Shown here in pieces: positions 16,446-24,319 of a DNA stretch of 64,000 bases. Numbering within the stretch: the stretch's first letter is position 1; each line of letters starts with the position of its first letter. The stretch lies in NCBI GenBank assembly GCA_041739345.1, contig JBGSNZ010000002.1:62001-126000 (forward strand), in the 5' to 3' direction. A program made the translations under genes and the position numbers. The stretch is from DIGJ01 sp041739345 (GTDB taxonomy: Bacteria > Bacillota > Clostridia > Lachnospirales > Lachnospiraceae). The notes beneath the pieces were generated by a model that saw nothing but the letters and a program-made list of their open reading frames with translations, ran no database searches and had not been told where the DNA came from.

Positions 16446-17353
16446 AATTAAAACGGATGGGACCGCTTGTTTTATTAGCTATTATTTGGGGAAGTTATTA
16501 TGTAGCAAGCCAAAAAGCGGTGCAAGGACTTTCTGTATTTACTGCAGGTATCGTTATCCGATTTATTACTATGGTTTTACTTGCAATCATTATGTGGAAA
16601 CGTGGACAACTAAAAGACCTTTTGAATACCAAAGGAGTTTTAAAACGTTTGCTTTTGATTGGTTGCCTGGGCTTTTTACTTGATTTAACCGCGTTTATCG
16701 GATTGTCATTATCTGCTGCCGGTACAGGAACTGCACTTTTAAAATGTGATATTTTATTTGTAAATATTATCTCTGTTTTTATATATAAAGAAAAATTTAC
16801 AAAGTTTGACTGGGGCTATACATTTTTCATGCTATTTGGCGTTTTGCTCGTAATGGGTGTTGATTTTGGCAATTTAAAGCTTGGAAACAAAGGGGATATA
16901 TTTTTCGTTTTAAGCGCCCTTTTTGTATCCATAAATGCCTTTGTCATAAAGAGCGTGCAACTAGACAAAGTAAATCCAACAAAAGACAATGTCGTCGCAT
17001 TTTATAACAACTTTGTTACCATGATTTTATTTTTTGTAACCTCTTTGTTCCTTGGTACTTTAGGACAGCTAAAGATATTAGCACAAAATGAAGAAACTTT
17101 ACTTGCCATTGCTTTAGCCGGTATCGGACAAACCTTAATTTATCTCGTTTATTATTATAACTTAAGACGTAATCCAGTATGGATCGTCAAAGTGTTTTTA
17201 CTCCTGATGCCAATCGTTTCCTCCTTGATTACTTTCGTATTATTTAAAGAAACCATGGAACGAACCCAATACATTGGTATCGCAGTAGTGTTGCTTGGTG
17301 CGTTTGGAATTTTGATGGAACAAAAGAAAAAGGCGCAGGTTGTAATACAATAA
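16442..17353 (+). CDS. EamA/DMT-family transporter, candidate product exporter
   Basis: A 303-residue membrane protein with about 10 hydrophobic segments in two EamA repeats, opening with LLAIIWGSYYVASQKAV. DMT permeases export metabolites. Translationally coupled (ATGA) to the transaldolase gene and last in the cluster, it may export the three-carbon sulfonate end product, the role proposed for exporters in sulfoglycolysis clusters. A 119-base internal piece (17069-17187) is duplicated as a fragment at 18516-18635. A terminator follows at 17374. Confidence 0.85.
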   Translation: MKLKRMGPLVLLAIIWGSYYVASQKAVQGLSVFTAGIVIRFITMVLLAIIMWKRGQLKDLLNTKGVLKRLLLIGCLGFLLDLTAFIGLSLSAAGTGTALLKCDILFVNIISVFIYKEKFTKFDWGYTFFMLFGVLLVMGVDFGNLKLGNKGDIFFVLSALFVSINAFVIKSVQLDKVNPTKDNVVAFYNNFVTMILFFVTSLFLGTLGQLKILAQNEETLLAIALAGIGQTLIYLVYYYNLRRNPVWIVKVFLLLMPIVSSLITFVLFKETMERTQYIGIAVVLLGAFGILMEQKKKAQVVIQ

Positions 17354-17373
17354 GAATTTGAGAGACATGTTAA

Positions 17374-17417
17374 AACGCTACAACCTAGAATTAGAGTGGG
17401 CTGTAGCGTTATTTTTA
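17374..17417 (+). terminator. Terminator after the EamA gene
   Basis: AACGCTACAACC (17374-17385) pairs with GGGCTGTAGCGTT (17398-17410) with one mismatch, followed by ATTTTTAT. It marks the end of the first sugar cluster. Confidence 0.8.
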
Positions 17418-17474
17418 TGCGGATGATTCATATATTTATTAATTTTTTCTCTTAAAAATTTTTTAAATCTTTAC

Positions 17475-18215
17475 TCAAGCTAAGCCCTTAACTCTATACC
17501 AATACTGATATCTATCCATAAATCCTAATTTTTTATACAGTTTTATTGCCTTTGTATTTTCAGCAATAACTTGAAGATATGCTTTTTTTGCTCCGTATTT
17601 GGCAGCATTGCTTATCAAAGACGCACAAATATCTTGCCCATACCCTTTTCGCCTGTGTTGTGCAGATACAACAATATCGAAAAGACCAGCATAATCATTT
17701 TCAATCACACATAATCCACAAGCTACTACTTCATTATTATACGATAATGTAGCACAAAGTGTTTGATTTAAAATATTGCTTTGTATTTTCTTTGCCAATG
17801 GAATCGAAGCTTCACTTAGTTCGTTTAGGAGAAAATAACTATTTTGCCAGTTCTCATTTATATCATTCGTTACTACAGAACTTAACCCATCAGTACTATT
17901 TTTTGGAATGTCCATCACCATAATATTAGTTTTGGTTACGATGGAATAATTAGATTCAGCTAACGCAGTATCCACGTCGAGTGAGAGTGGAGTAATCTTA
18001 AATACGGTTGGTAGGTTCTGTCGTGAATATATTTTCTCACAGTATCGTATTTTATCGGCAACTGGTAACATCGAAGGACACAACACATTAACCGAATTTG
18101 CTCGATTTGTATACCCTCCTGCAAACCGCAGATACCATCCATCATAATATACAGTATTTAATGAAGGATGTGCATTCATTGACATTTCTTCTATTCGTTT
18201 TACTGCTGTGTTCAT
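17475..18215 (-). CDS. GNAT-family N-acetyltransferase
   Basis: A 246-residue protein whose C-terminal half is a clear GNAT domain: VSAQHRRKGYGQDICASLI (acetyl-CoA pyrophosphate loop, about 185-203) and LQVIAENTKAIKLYKKLGF. The N-terminal half is probably a second, degenerate GNAT-like domain (YYDGWYLRFAGGYTNRANSV), as in two-domain acetyltransferases. AGGGAGGAA lies before the start on the minus strand. It is transcribed against the sugar cluster and begins the accessory stretch. The substrate is unknown. Confidence 0.85.
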   Translation of the reverse strand: MNTAVKRIEEMSMNAHPSLNTVYYDGWYLRFAGGYTNRANSVNVLCPSMLPVADKIRYCEKIYSRQNLPTVFKITPLSLDVDTALAESNYSIVTKTNIMVMDIPKNSTDGLSSVVTNDINENWQNSYFLLNELSEASIPLAKKIQSNILNQTLCATLSYNNEVVACGLCVIENDYAGLFDIVVSAQHRRKGYGQDICASLISNAAKYGAKKAYLQVIAENTKAIKLYKKLGFMDRYQYWYRVKGLA

Positions 18216-18361
18216 AAACTTCCTCCCTGCAAGCTATTGTTACATGCAATCAGCTTATAACATTTCACTTGCCCATTCATAAGTATAAGTTTTTTATTTT
18301 GAATCAGTATACTGTATTTTTCTAATTAAATCTATAGAAGACTTGCTAATATAAATTTTCA
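18216..18361. other. Intergenic stretch with no recognised feature
   Basis: AT-rich sequence upstream of the acetyltransferase gene (minus strand). It should hold that gene's promoter, but no convincing pair of boxes was identified. Confidence 0.4.
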
Positions 18362-18520
18362 GGCTACTGCAAGAAGCGTGGGAATGCAATTACAGTGCAG
18401 ATTCGGGCAAATTCATAGAATTTTTACTAACTAATGTTTTTGATGCATTAAGCGAAACGGAATATACCGAACAAGTAACCGAACAAGTTGAAAAGTTATT
18501 AGATATTATGGGTGACTAAA
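18362..18520 (+). pseudogene. 3' fragment of a Fic-family-like gene
   Basis: An open frame without a start gives about 52 residues ending at a TAA (18518-18520). It contains GKFIEFLLTNVFDAL and the doubled TEQVTEQV segment often seen in the C-terminal tail of Fic/DOC proteins and related helicase-like regulators. The N-terminal catalytic part (HPFxxGNGR) is absent. It is joined directly to a piece of the EamA gene, so it is a relic. The family call is tentative. Confidence 0.5.
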
Positions 18521-18635
18521 GATATTAGCACAAAATGAAGGAAGCATACTTACAATAGCTTTAGCCGGTATTGGACAAACCTTAATTTGTTTCGTTTATT
18601 ATTATAACTTAAGACGTAAACCAGTAAGGATCATC
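18516..18635 (+). repeat. Duplicated internal fragment of the EamA transporter gene
   Basis: Bases 18516-18635 match 17069-17187 of the EamA gene closely, including a run starting CTAAAGATATTAGCACAAAA and a later block TATTATAACTTAAGACGTAA. The fragment has neither start nor end of the gene and lies between two unrelated gene ends. It is a remnant of a duplication or recombination event about 1.4 kb from the intact gene. The divergence shows it is not recent. Confidence 0.9.
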
Positions 18636-18637
18636 AC

Positions 18638-18796
18638 TGGGATGCATATCATAAGTGTGAAGATATTCTCTACGAAAGATATAATGGTAAAACAAAAAAG
18701 ACGGTTGGTTCTAGCAAAAAAGCCATTGGAACAAATTACTCAATCAATGGGAAAATAGTGTGTTTAGCAACACCACATGTTGACTTTGAAGAATAA
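18638..18796 (+). pseudogene. 3' fragment of an unidentified gene
   Basis: An open frame of 52 codons plus a stop ends at 18796 and is followed by an intact hairpin terminator at 18809. The text includes WDAYHKCEDILYERYNGKTK and, near the end, IVCLATPHVDFEE. There is no start codon with a ribosome site, and the 5' side joins the EamA fragment. It appears to be the C-terminal end of a lost gene. I do not recognise the family. Confidence 0.5.
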
Positions 18797-18808
18797 AGAA
18801 ATGATTAT

Positions 18809-18850
18809 AAGGGCTTATGCACATTCTGCATAGGCTCTTTTGCTCTTTTA
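18809..18850 (+). terminator. Terminator of the lost gene
   Basis: AAGGGCTTATGCA (18809-18821) pairs with TGCATAGGCTCTT (18827-18839), with two wobble pairs, and is followed by a T-rich tail. It still sits 12 bases after the fragment's stop codon. Confidence 0.75.
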
Positions 18851-19021
18851 GTGAACTCAAATGGACTCAAAACTCCAGAAACGAAAAATCGCCAGAAGCC
18901 TCATAAAGTAAAGGACTTCTGACGATATTAGTAAGCACCAGACGGGATTCGAACGTTTCCGCCACGCTGAAACCCCATTAAAATAAGGAGAAAAGCGCAC
19001 TGTCTACAGCCTGTCTACAAC
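18851..19021. other. Intergenic stretch with hairpin and tRNA-like scrap
   Basis: Contains a hairpin (18890-18900 with 18913-18924) and the string CGGGATTCGAAC at 18943-18954. The latter resembles the T-loop end of a tRNA on the minus strand, but flanking bases do not form a T stem. It may be a decayed attachment site of a mobile element. No complete gene is present. Confidence 0.4.
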
Positions 19022-19354
19022 TGCATTTATTGGAAGGATTATGTGGATGGTGGTTGGAAAGAAGAGATAATTACAGGCATCGAATTTATTCGTAGATTTC
19101 TGATGCATATTCCACCCAAACGGTTTGTTAGAATACGTCATTATGGTCTACTGTCAAGTCGTATCAAGAAAAAGAAACTAACGCTTTGCCGGAATCTGTT
19201 AGGTTGTAAGAAATATATCGCTATACTTAAGGAGATGACAACACCAGAGATACTAACAAAACTGTATAAAATAGACATCTGTCATTGCAAGGAATGTGGG
19301 GGCAAGTTGATTGTTCCTACAAGAACATATCATACCAGCAAGCTTCAAATCTAA
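19022..19354 (+). pseudogene. IS91/IS801-type transposase, C-terminal remnant
   Basis: The open frame (about 110 residues to the stop at 19354) reads YWKDYVDGGWKEE, GIEFIRRFLMHI, and RIRHYGLLSSR, the conserved C-terminal block of Y2-type transposases of the IS91 group (IS801/IS1294), followed by a zinc-ribbon-like CHCKECGGKL. The catalytic N-terminal part with the HUH and tyrosine motifs is missing, so the element is dead. The GTG at 19043 is not a real start. It marks past mobile-element activity in this region. Confidence 0.8.
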
Positions 19355-19673
19355 AGCACGAAAACTGAATAATGATAAAAAACATAGCCACGAATAGAGG
19401 CTTATTAAGGTGCGTAAAGATATGAATATTTTTTCGGATTGGTTGTGAAATCAGGTTCACTATGATAAAATTTGGGAAAGAAGAAAATGTTTGAATCTCT
19501 ATAGGTTACTGTCTGGGGACGCGACATTGCTCAATTAGGAAAAATCAATAATGATGTAAACGAAAGGGTAGTGATTAGAAATGTCTAGACTGCTTTTTCG
19601 TTTACTCCATCAATGATTCTTTACTTAAGAATTTGTCGTGTAGATTATTTTAATTTTAGGAAGGTGGAAAGGC
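19355..19673. other. Intergenic stretch with no recognised feature
   Basis: About 320 bases between the transposase remnant and the next gene. No open frame, repeat or strong hairpin was found. An AGGAAGGTGG ribosome site at its end serves the gene at 19674. Confidence 0.4.
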
Positions 19674-20108
19674 ATGGATAAAACTATATTAAACAAAGCA
19701 CTTGAAGTTATGATTGAACGATTTGGACATGATACACTGATTTCACTCGCCACCATTGACAGTAATATACCTGCCGTTCGTATTGTAAATAGCTATTATG
19801 AAAACGGAGCATTTTATACAGTTACATATGCACATTCAAATAAGATAAAGCAGATAGAAGCAAATTCTACTGTTGCAATATGTGGTGAATGGTTTACTGC
19901 TCGTGGTGTTGGTGAAAACATGGGATATATTTGTGATGAGCGAAATATTGAAATTGCTACGAAGTTGAGAACGGTATTTTCCGAATGGTATTCCAATGAA
20001 CATACAAATGAAAGTGACCCAAATACAATTATTCTTTGTATCCGATTGACTGAAGCAGTTCTTTTTAGTAACGGAACAAGGTATGATATTGACTTCAATG
20101 CTATTTAA
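19674..20108 (+). CDS. Pyridoxamine 5'-phosphate oxidase-like FMN-binding protein
   Basis: A 144-residue single-domain protein of the split-barrel flavin-binding fold. It opens with the RFGHDTLISLATIDSNIPAVRIVN pattern, shared with general-stress-protein-26 and PNPOx-like families, followed by AFYTVTYAHSNKIKQIEAN, where the Lys-rich helix contacts FMN. Start ATG 19674 follows AGGAAGGTGG. The exact substrate is unknown; many such proteins are flavin or F420 oxidoreductases of unclear role. It appears intact amid gene fragments and is not part of an operon. Confidence 0.82.
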   Translation: MDKTILNKALEVMIERFGHDTLISLATIDSNIPAVRIVNSYYENGAFYTVTYAHSNKIKQIEANSTVAICGEWFTARGVGENMGYICDERNIEIATKLRTVFSEWYSNEHTNESDPNTIILCIRLTEAVLFSNGTRYDIDFNAI

Positions 20109-20207
20109 ATACAATACCACGTAACTAAATAACTTCCAATTTGTCGAAGAGATGAATCATTTGCTATTGGTTACAACTGTGAACATAACTTAATAGACGA
20201 AGGAAAT

Positions 20208-20351
20208 ATGAAAAACACTAAAGATTTTTATAATAAGACTGCTATTGAGTGGGCTGATAAATGGTATCAGGATGAAACGGATGTTACCTTGTCTAAAAGA
20301 GTTTATAAGCAAATTGATCTACATGGAACTTATATATTACATAATAAATAA
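20208..20351 (+). pseudogene. N-terminal fragment of a SAM-dependent methyltransferase
   Basis: ATG 20208 with AGGAAA upstream opens a 47-residue frame. MKNTKDFYNKTAIEWADKWY is the typical start of small class I methyltransferases, before the SAM-binding motif. The frame then stops at 20349-20351 and no continuation was found before the palindromic repeat at 20393. The gene is truncated and certainly not catalytic. Confidence 0.65.
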
Positions 20352-20392
20352 GATATAGATGATGAATGAAAGAATTTTTAATATTAAAAAAC

Positions 20393-20601
20393 TGTTATCC
20401 CAATTTGCATCTTTGAGCACCAAGCGTATGCGCTCTAACCGAATTGATACGATTATTTTAGTAAGACAATAATGAAACGCGAGTGCCCATCACTCGCGTT
20501 TCATTGTCTATGGCTTATTAAAATTGATAATCGTATTGAGGTTAGCGCATATGCTTGGTGCTCAAAGATGCAAATTGTACATAGTCTACCGATTTTGCAA
20601 C
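20393..20601 (-). repeat. Long palindromic repeat element, copy 2 (inverted)
   Basis: Same family as 6557-6768, in opposite orientation. The outer arms (20401-20440 with 20540-20577) differ from copy 1 in sequence but pair with each other, with one mismatch and a 2-base gap. The nested hairpin has AACGCGAGTG/CACTCGCGTT arms. The flanks GTTGCAA and TTGGGATAA are both conserved when read on the minus strand. It lies directly after the ROK gene and before the truncated methyltransferase, so it may also work as a terminator. Confidence 0.8.
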
Positions 20602-20607
20602 AACCAA

Positions 20608-21828
20608 TTATTTCAGTTGCCCCCCATTTTCCAAGAAATAATTAATAATCGTCGAAGCCGGCCCAAGCGCCTCCAACTGCAGATTATAATGACTAAAAAT
20701 CACCTTATCCGTATCCGAAAACTGTTTTAAGTTAGTCGAAAGACATTTCCGAAAGTCAGGATTTTCAAATAATTCCCCATAAAGCACCACAATGCTAGGA
20801 TCTAAAAGGTTAATCGCATTTTTAATCGCAAGTGCAAAATAATGACAAACTCTTTCTAACGTTATTTTGATAGGCACATCCTGTTTTGAAAATGCTTCCA
20901 TAACTGCATCCATGGATATATTTTCAATATTACCATCTAACAGTTGATAAAGAGCAGGAGTTTGTACTTCTGAAAATAAGCCTATAATACTTTTTTCGAT
21001 GGCATCATAGCTTGCAATGGTCTCTAAGCAGCCTTGACTACCACAAACACAAGGAAGACCGTGTGGATCTGCGATCGTGTGTCCTAACTCAATGGATTTA
21101 AAATCAAATACACTCATTGAATATCGATAAAATAATCTGGCAGCGCCAACACCAGGCCCGTACTTTATAAACAATAAATTATCAGGGTGTGTCATATTAG
21201 AAAGAAAACTTTCTCCATGGGCCATGGCACAGATATTGTTAGTCAGTAGAACCGGAATATCTAATTTGGATTGGATATATGAGGTAATGGAAGCATTTTT
21301 CTCCCAAATTCCATAAGAATTAATACTGATTCCTTCGTGTGTGTTAACAATACCATTTACGCTTACGCCAATACCAAGAAGTGTATGCGTTCGTAAAACA
21401 TCATAACTAATCAAATGTTCCTGCGTTATCGCACAGAGTTTATCCAGTATTTTTGCTGAGTTCTTGTGACAATCTGCGGTGTGTACAACATCTTCAAATA
21501 GTATTTTGCTATTTAAATCAATGCATATGACGCGAAATTTGCTTTTGCTTATGTAAACACCAACTGCTGCAAACTTACGGTTGTTCATTTCGAGCATGAT
21601 TTCCTTGCGACCTTTTTTGTTTGAGGATTGTTCCACATAAGATTCGGATATCAATCCTTCGTTAATTAAATCAGTCATAATCAATGTGATAGCAGCAGGA
21701 GTAAGCCCTAATGTTACAGCAATTTCCTTTCTTGAAATTGATTTATTTTGAAATACCAATTTTAGAATTGCGCTTCGATTTCGTTTCTTAACATCTAACA
21801 TGTTTATTCCATTTGCATTTTGATGCAT
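20608..21828 (-). CDS. ROK-family transcriptional repressor
   Basis: A 406-residue ROK protein of the XylR/NagC type. An N-terminal winged helix-turn-helix (about residues 16-75, ISRKEIAVTLGLTPAAIT) precedes the ROK sugar-kinase-like domain with the zinc motif CVCGSQGCLE. Start ATG on the minus strand has AAGGTG upstream. It lies 19 bases after the DUF4867 gene and probably shares its transcript. Position and family make it the likely local regulator of the ABC importer and glycosidase genes, acting at the shared 20-bp motif. The effector would be the sugar or its derivative. Confidence 0.9.
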   Translation of the reverse strand: MHQNANGINMLDVKKRNRSAILKLVFQNKSISRKEIAVTLGLTPAAITLIMTDLINEGLISESYVEQSSNKKGRKEIMLEMNNRKFAAVGVYISKSKFRVICIDLNSKILFEDVVHTADCHKNSAKILDKLCAITQEHLISYDVLRTHTLLGIGVSVNGIVNTHEGISINSYGIWEKNASITSYIQSKLDIPVLLTNNICAMAHGESFLSNMTHPDNLLFIKYGPGVGAARLFYRYSMSVFDFKSIELGHTIADPHGLPCVCGSQGCLETIASYDAIEKSIIGLFSEVQTPALYQLLDGNIENISMDAVMEAFSKQDVPIKITLERVCHYFALAIKNAINLLDPSIVVLYGELFENPDFRKCLSTNLKQFSDTDKVIFSHYNLQLEALGPASTIINYFLENGGQLK

Positions 21829-21847
21829 GTAAACACCTTACTTTCTA

Positions 21848-22510
21848 TTAATAATTTAACTGAATATTTTCTCCAATTAATCCTATATAAGCACCTTTGG
21901 AAGCTGGAATACTTTCCTCGTGTGCAATTAACCATTTGTTTTGCATCCAAATTAGTTTATCTTCCTGTGTATATGCCTTTGGAAGGCTTAAAAGAGGGGC
22001 GTTGGTTCCTTCTGTTAGTACGATTATGCTCTTGAATCCTGCATCAGATACTTTGCAAGGCGCAAAGTGAAGCGTAGTACTATATAGCTCAACAGCACAT
22101 CCTTTTGGCAAGAAAAATCCAGTTACCTCTTGCGTTTTTAATTGATTATTTTTGATTTGCTGCAAGGTGGCTAATAAAAGTACCATATCGGTAACTGCAA
22201 CGTCAAGTTCCGAACACTTATGATATTCGAGTGCGTTAAGCTTTGAGGTGTTTCCGTTGCAATAGCCTACTTGAGCATTCACATTACCGTAAAAATGAGA
22301 AGACATAACCGATGCGAGATTTGTAGTCATTAAGTCTGGATCGTTTGCTACATAACAATTTCCTTCGGTAGGAATACATTTATTATCCATAATATCGATG
22401 CATTCATTAAAATCATATTCTGTAATAATTTTGCCGAATTTAAGAAATTCAGTATCGTGTACATCGTAAAGTTTTAATTTGGGATTCCTTTGTTTTAACT
22501 GTTTTATCAT
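21848..22510 (-). CDS. DUF4867 family protein
   Basis: A 220-residue soluble protein that I recognise as DUF4867. It has conserved stretches such as YEFGKII-like LKFGKIITEYDF near residue 25, GNCYVAND, EYHKCSELDVAVTD and GFFLPKGCAVELYSTTLHFAPC, resembling a cupin-type double-psi barrel with a His-Pro-Cys rich core. The biochemical role is unknown. From memory, genes of this family occur in sulfo-transaldolase clusters (called sftX). Here it is divergent from the ABC importer genes and 19 bases before the ROK gene. GGAGG precedes the start. Confidence 0.75.
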   Translation of the reverse strand: MIKQLKQRNPKLKLYDVHDTEFLKFGKIITEYDFNECIDIMDNKCIPTEGNCYVANDPDLMTTNLASVMSSHFYGNVNAQVGYCNGNTSKLNALEYHKCSELDVAVTDMVLLLATLQQIKNNQLKTQEVTGFFLPKGCAVELYSTTLHFAPCKVSDAGFKSIIVLTEGTNAPLLSLPKAYTQEDKLIWMQNKWLIAHEESIPASKGAYIGLIGENIQLNY

Positions 22511-22606
22511 TGTGTACCTCCATTATAATATACAACCTAATAATTATAAAGCAAATGTAGTATTTGTTTGAAATTTTGAGGGTTACTTAAATAATTAGCA
22601 CCTTTA

Positions 22607-22626
22607 ATTAATTAAAAGAAATAAAT
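22607..22626. promoter_or_regulatory. Weaker copy of the shared operator-like motif
   Basis: ATTAATTAAAAGAAATAAAT shares its first 12 bases exactly with the motif at 22837-22856 and lies in the divergent region, 97 bases upstream of the DUF4867 start. The second arm of the inverted repeat is not conserved. Confidence 0.35.
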
Positions 22627-22692
22627 AATATACAATACAACCATTTCTTTTATGGTAACACGAAAAAATGTGTTTTGCAATTAAAATATCTC

Positions 22693-22721
22693 TTTACTTT
22701 TCGTGCATAATACACTATAAT
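22693..22721 (+). promoter_or_regulatory. Promoter upstream of the ABC sugar importer
   Basis: TTTACT at 22693-22698, a 17-base spacer and a perfect TATAAT at 22716-22721. Transcription would start near 22728 and give a leader of about 217 bases, in which AAGTATTA near 22736 could pair with TAATACTT near 22814 before a T-rich run. Whether the leader regulates the operon is unknown. Confidence 0.7.
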
Positions 22722-22836
22722 TAATAAATGTAAGGAAGTATTAAGAGCAGATTGCATAGAAACATAACATATTGGGGAATATTGAACGAAATATGCATAA
22801 AGGCTCGAATCAGTAATACTTTTTATTTTTTAACAT

Positions 22837-22856
22837 ATTAATTAAAAGATTTAATA
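22837..22856 (+). promoter_or_regulatory. Candidate operator shared by the two sugar clusters, site 3
   Basis: ATTAATTAAAAGATTTAATA contains the perfect inverted repeat ATTAAA-AGA-TTTAAT and matches 11091-11110 at 19 of 20 positions. It lies 89 bases before the solute-binding protein gene and downstream of the promoter at 22693, a position suited to a roadblock repressor. Confidence 0.55.
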
Positions 22857-22944
22857 AAATACAACCATTATTAATTCTAGTAAAAATTGTTAAAAAATAA
22901 GAGGAGTATCTAAAAACTTGCAATTAAAAGGAAGGTAGAGAGTT

Positions 22945-24258
22945 ATGAGAAAAAGAATTTTAGCTATGATGGCAGTATTAGTATTTGGGGTAAGCACACT
23001 TTCAGGATGCGGTAACTCTGGAACAAAAGAAGCAACAACGGGTAAAACGGATACAAAAGAAGCAACGACAGAAGAAGCTGCTTCTGCAGATGAGGTAATA
23101 ACACTTAATTTTCCTTGTATCTGGGTTGGAACTGACAGTAAAGCAGAAGTATTTGGCAAAATGGTAGAAGGTTTTAATCAGGAATTTGCTGGTAAATATC
23201 AAGTTGCAATAGAAGAACAGACAGATTACGATTTTTACAGAGATAAAATTAGAACTCAGATTTCTACAGGCGCTGCACCGGATATCTTTACAACGGATAG
23301 TATGGAAGATTTGAAATTATATGCAGAGTCTGGAAAGCTTATGGACTTAACAGAATTTCTTGGTGGTGACGTTGCCAGCCGGTTTACAGGTACTACCACT
23401 GAAGATGCAAAAATTGATGGTGCAAATTATGCAATGCCATATGAAATGGCAGTTGTTCCACTTATGTTTAATAAGAAATTATTAAATGATGCAGGAATTA
23501 CTGAAATACCAACTTCTTATGATGAATTATGGACAGCATGTGATGCATTGAAAGAAAAAGGAATTTTCCCTACGACACAGATGACAAATGATAATGCATG
23601 GACATCAATGCTTTGGTACTCCTATGCAGTAGCAGCATGTGGTGGCGCAGATGTGTACAGCAAGGGTCTTGAGGATCCTGCATTTTTACAAGCAGCAGAA
23701 ATTATGCAAAAAATGTTTACTTATACATCATCTGACGCAGTTGGAGCGGATGCTAGTGTTGTAAATGGACACTTCTTTAATGAAAGAGCAGCAATTTATG
23801 TAAATGGATCTTGGATTCTTGGACGTATTAAGACAGAAGGTGTGGAAGGTCTTTATGATAATTTAGTATTAAGCCCTGGATTAAGCAAAGATGGACAAAA
23901 TGGTGGTGCTTATGTAAATGCAGTACAGGCATACTTTGCAGCAGGAAAACAGGATGATCCTAAAAAACAAGAAGCGGTTGAAGCATTTTTTGATTACATA
24001 ACAAATCAGGATCGTGTTCTTGAATTAGCAAATTCATCAGGCTCACTTTTTGCAATCGATATCGATGCAACTAAGATTGAAAACCCATTACAAGCTACTA
24101 TAGTGGAACAAAGCCAGGCAGCACCATATATGGTACCTTATTTCCAGGTTTCTGTACCAACTGCAGTTGCAAATGCTTTCCCAAGTGCTTTAGAAGCATT
24201 AGTTTTGGGTGATACCACTCCAGAGGGATTCATAGAGCAATTACAAGCAGCTCAATAA
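22945..24258 (+). CDS. ABC sugar importer, solute-binding lipoprotein
   Basis: A 437-residue extracellular solute-binding protein (family 1). The signal sequence ends in a lipobox LSGC with lipid-bearing Cys22, followed by a Thr/Glu-rich linker. The mature domain has the usual pattern (YDFYRDKIRTQISTGAAPDIF, MPYEMAVVPLMFNKKLL). It presents a carbohydrate to the two permeases encoded next. Given the sulfoquinovosidase downstream, the ligand may be a sulfoquinovosyl glycerol-type glycoside. Start ATG 22945 follows AAGGAAGG. Confidence 0.92.
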   Translation: MRKRILAMMAVLVFGVSTLSGCGNSGTKEATTGKTDTKEATTEEAASADEVITLNFPCIWVGTDSKAEVFGKMVEGFNQEFAGKYQVAIEEQTDYDFYRDKIRTQISTGAAPDIFTTDSMEDLKLYAESGKLMDLTEFLGGDVASRFTGTTTEDAKIDGANYAMPYEMAVVPLMFNKKLLNDAGITEIPTSYDELWTACDALKEKGIFPTTQMTNDNAWTSMLWYSYAVAACGGADVYSKGLEDPAFLQAAEIMQKMFTYTSSDAVGADASVVNGHFFNERAAIYVNGSWILGRIKTEGVEGLYDNLVLSPGLSKDGQNGGAYVNAVQAYFAAGKQDDPKKQEAVEAFFDYITNQDRVLELANSSGSLFAIDIDATKIENPLQATIVEQSQAAPYMVPYFQVSVPTAVANAFPSALEALVLGDTTPEGFIEQLQAAQ

Positions 24259-24269
24259 CAAAATGCATA

Positions 24270-24301
24270 GAGACTGTTTGGAGTATTTTCCAAACAGTCT
24301 C
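24270..24301 (+). other. Intercistronic hairpin after the binding-protein gene
   Basis: GAGACTGTTTGGA (24270-24282) pairs perfectly with TCCAAACAGTCTC (24289-24301). With no T-run, this matches hairpins that protect the 3' end of binding-protein mRNA and let it be made in excess of the permeases. Confidence 0.65.
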
Positions 24302-24319
24302 ATTTAGAGGAGGTCCAAC

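Noticed and set aside
18930..18965. Possible tRNA gene on the minus strand (CGGGATTCGAAC)
   Set aside because: Only the T-loop string is present; no T stem, acceptor stem or anticodon arm could be formed.
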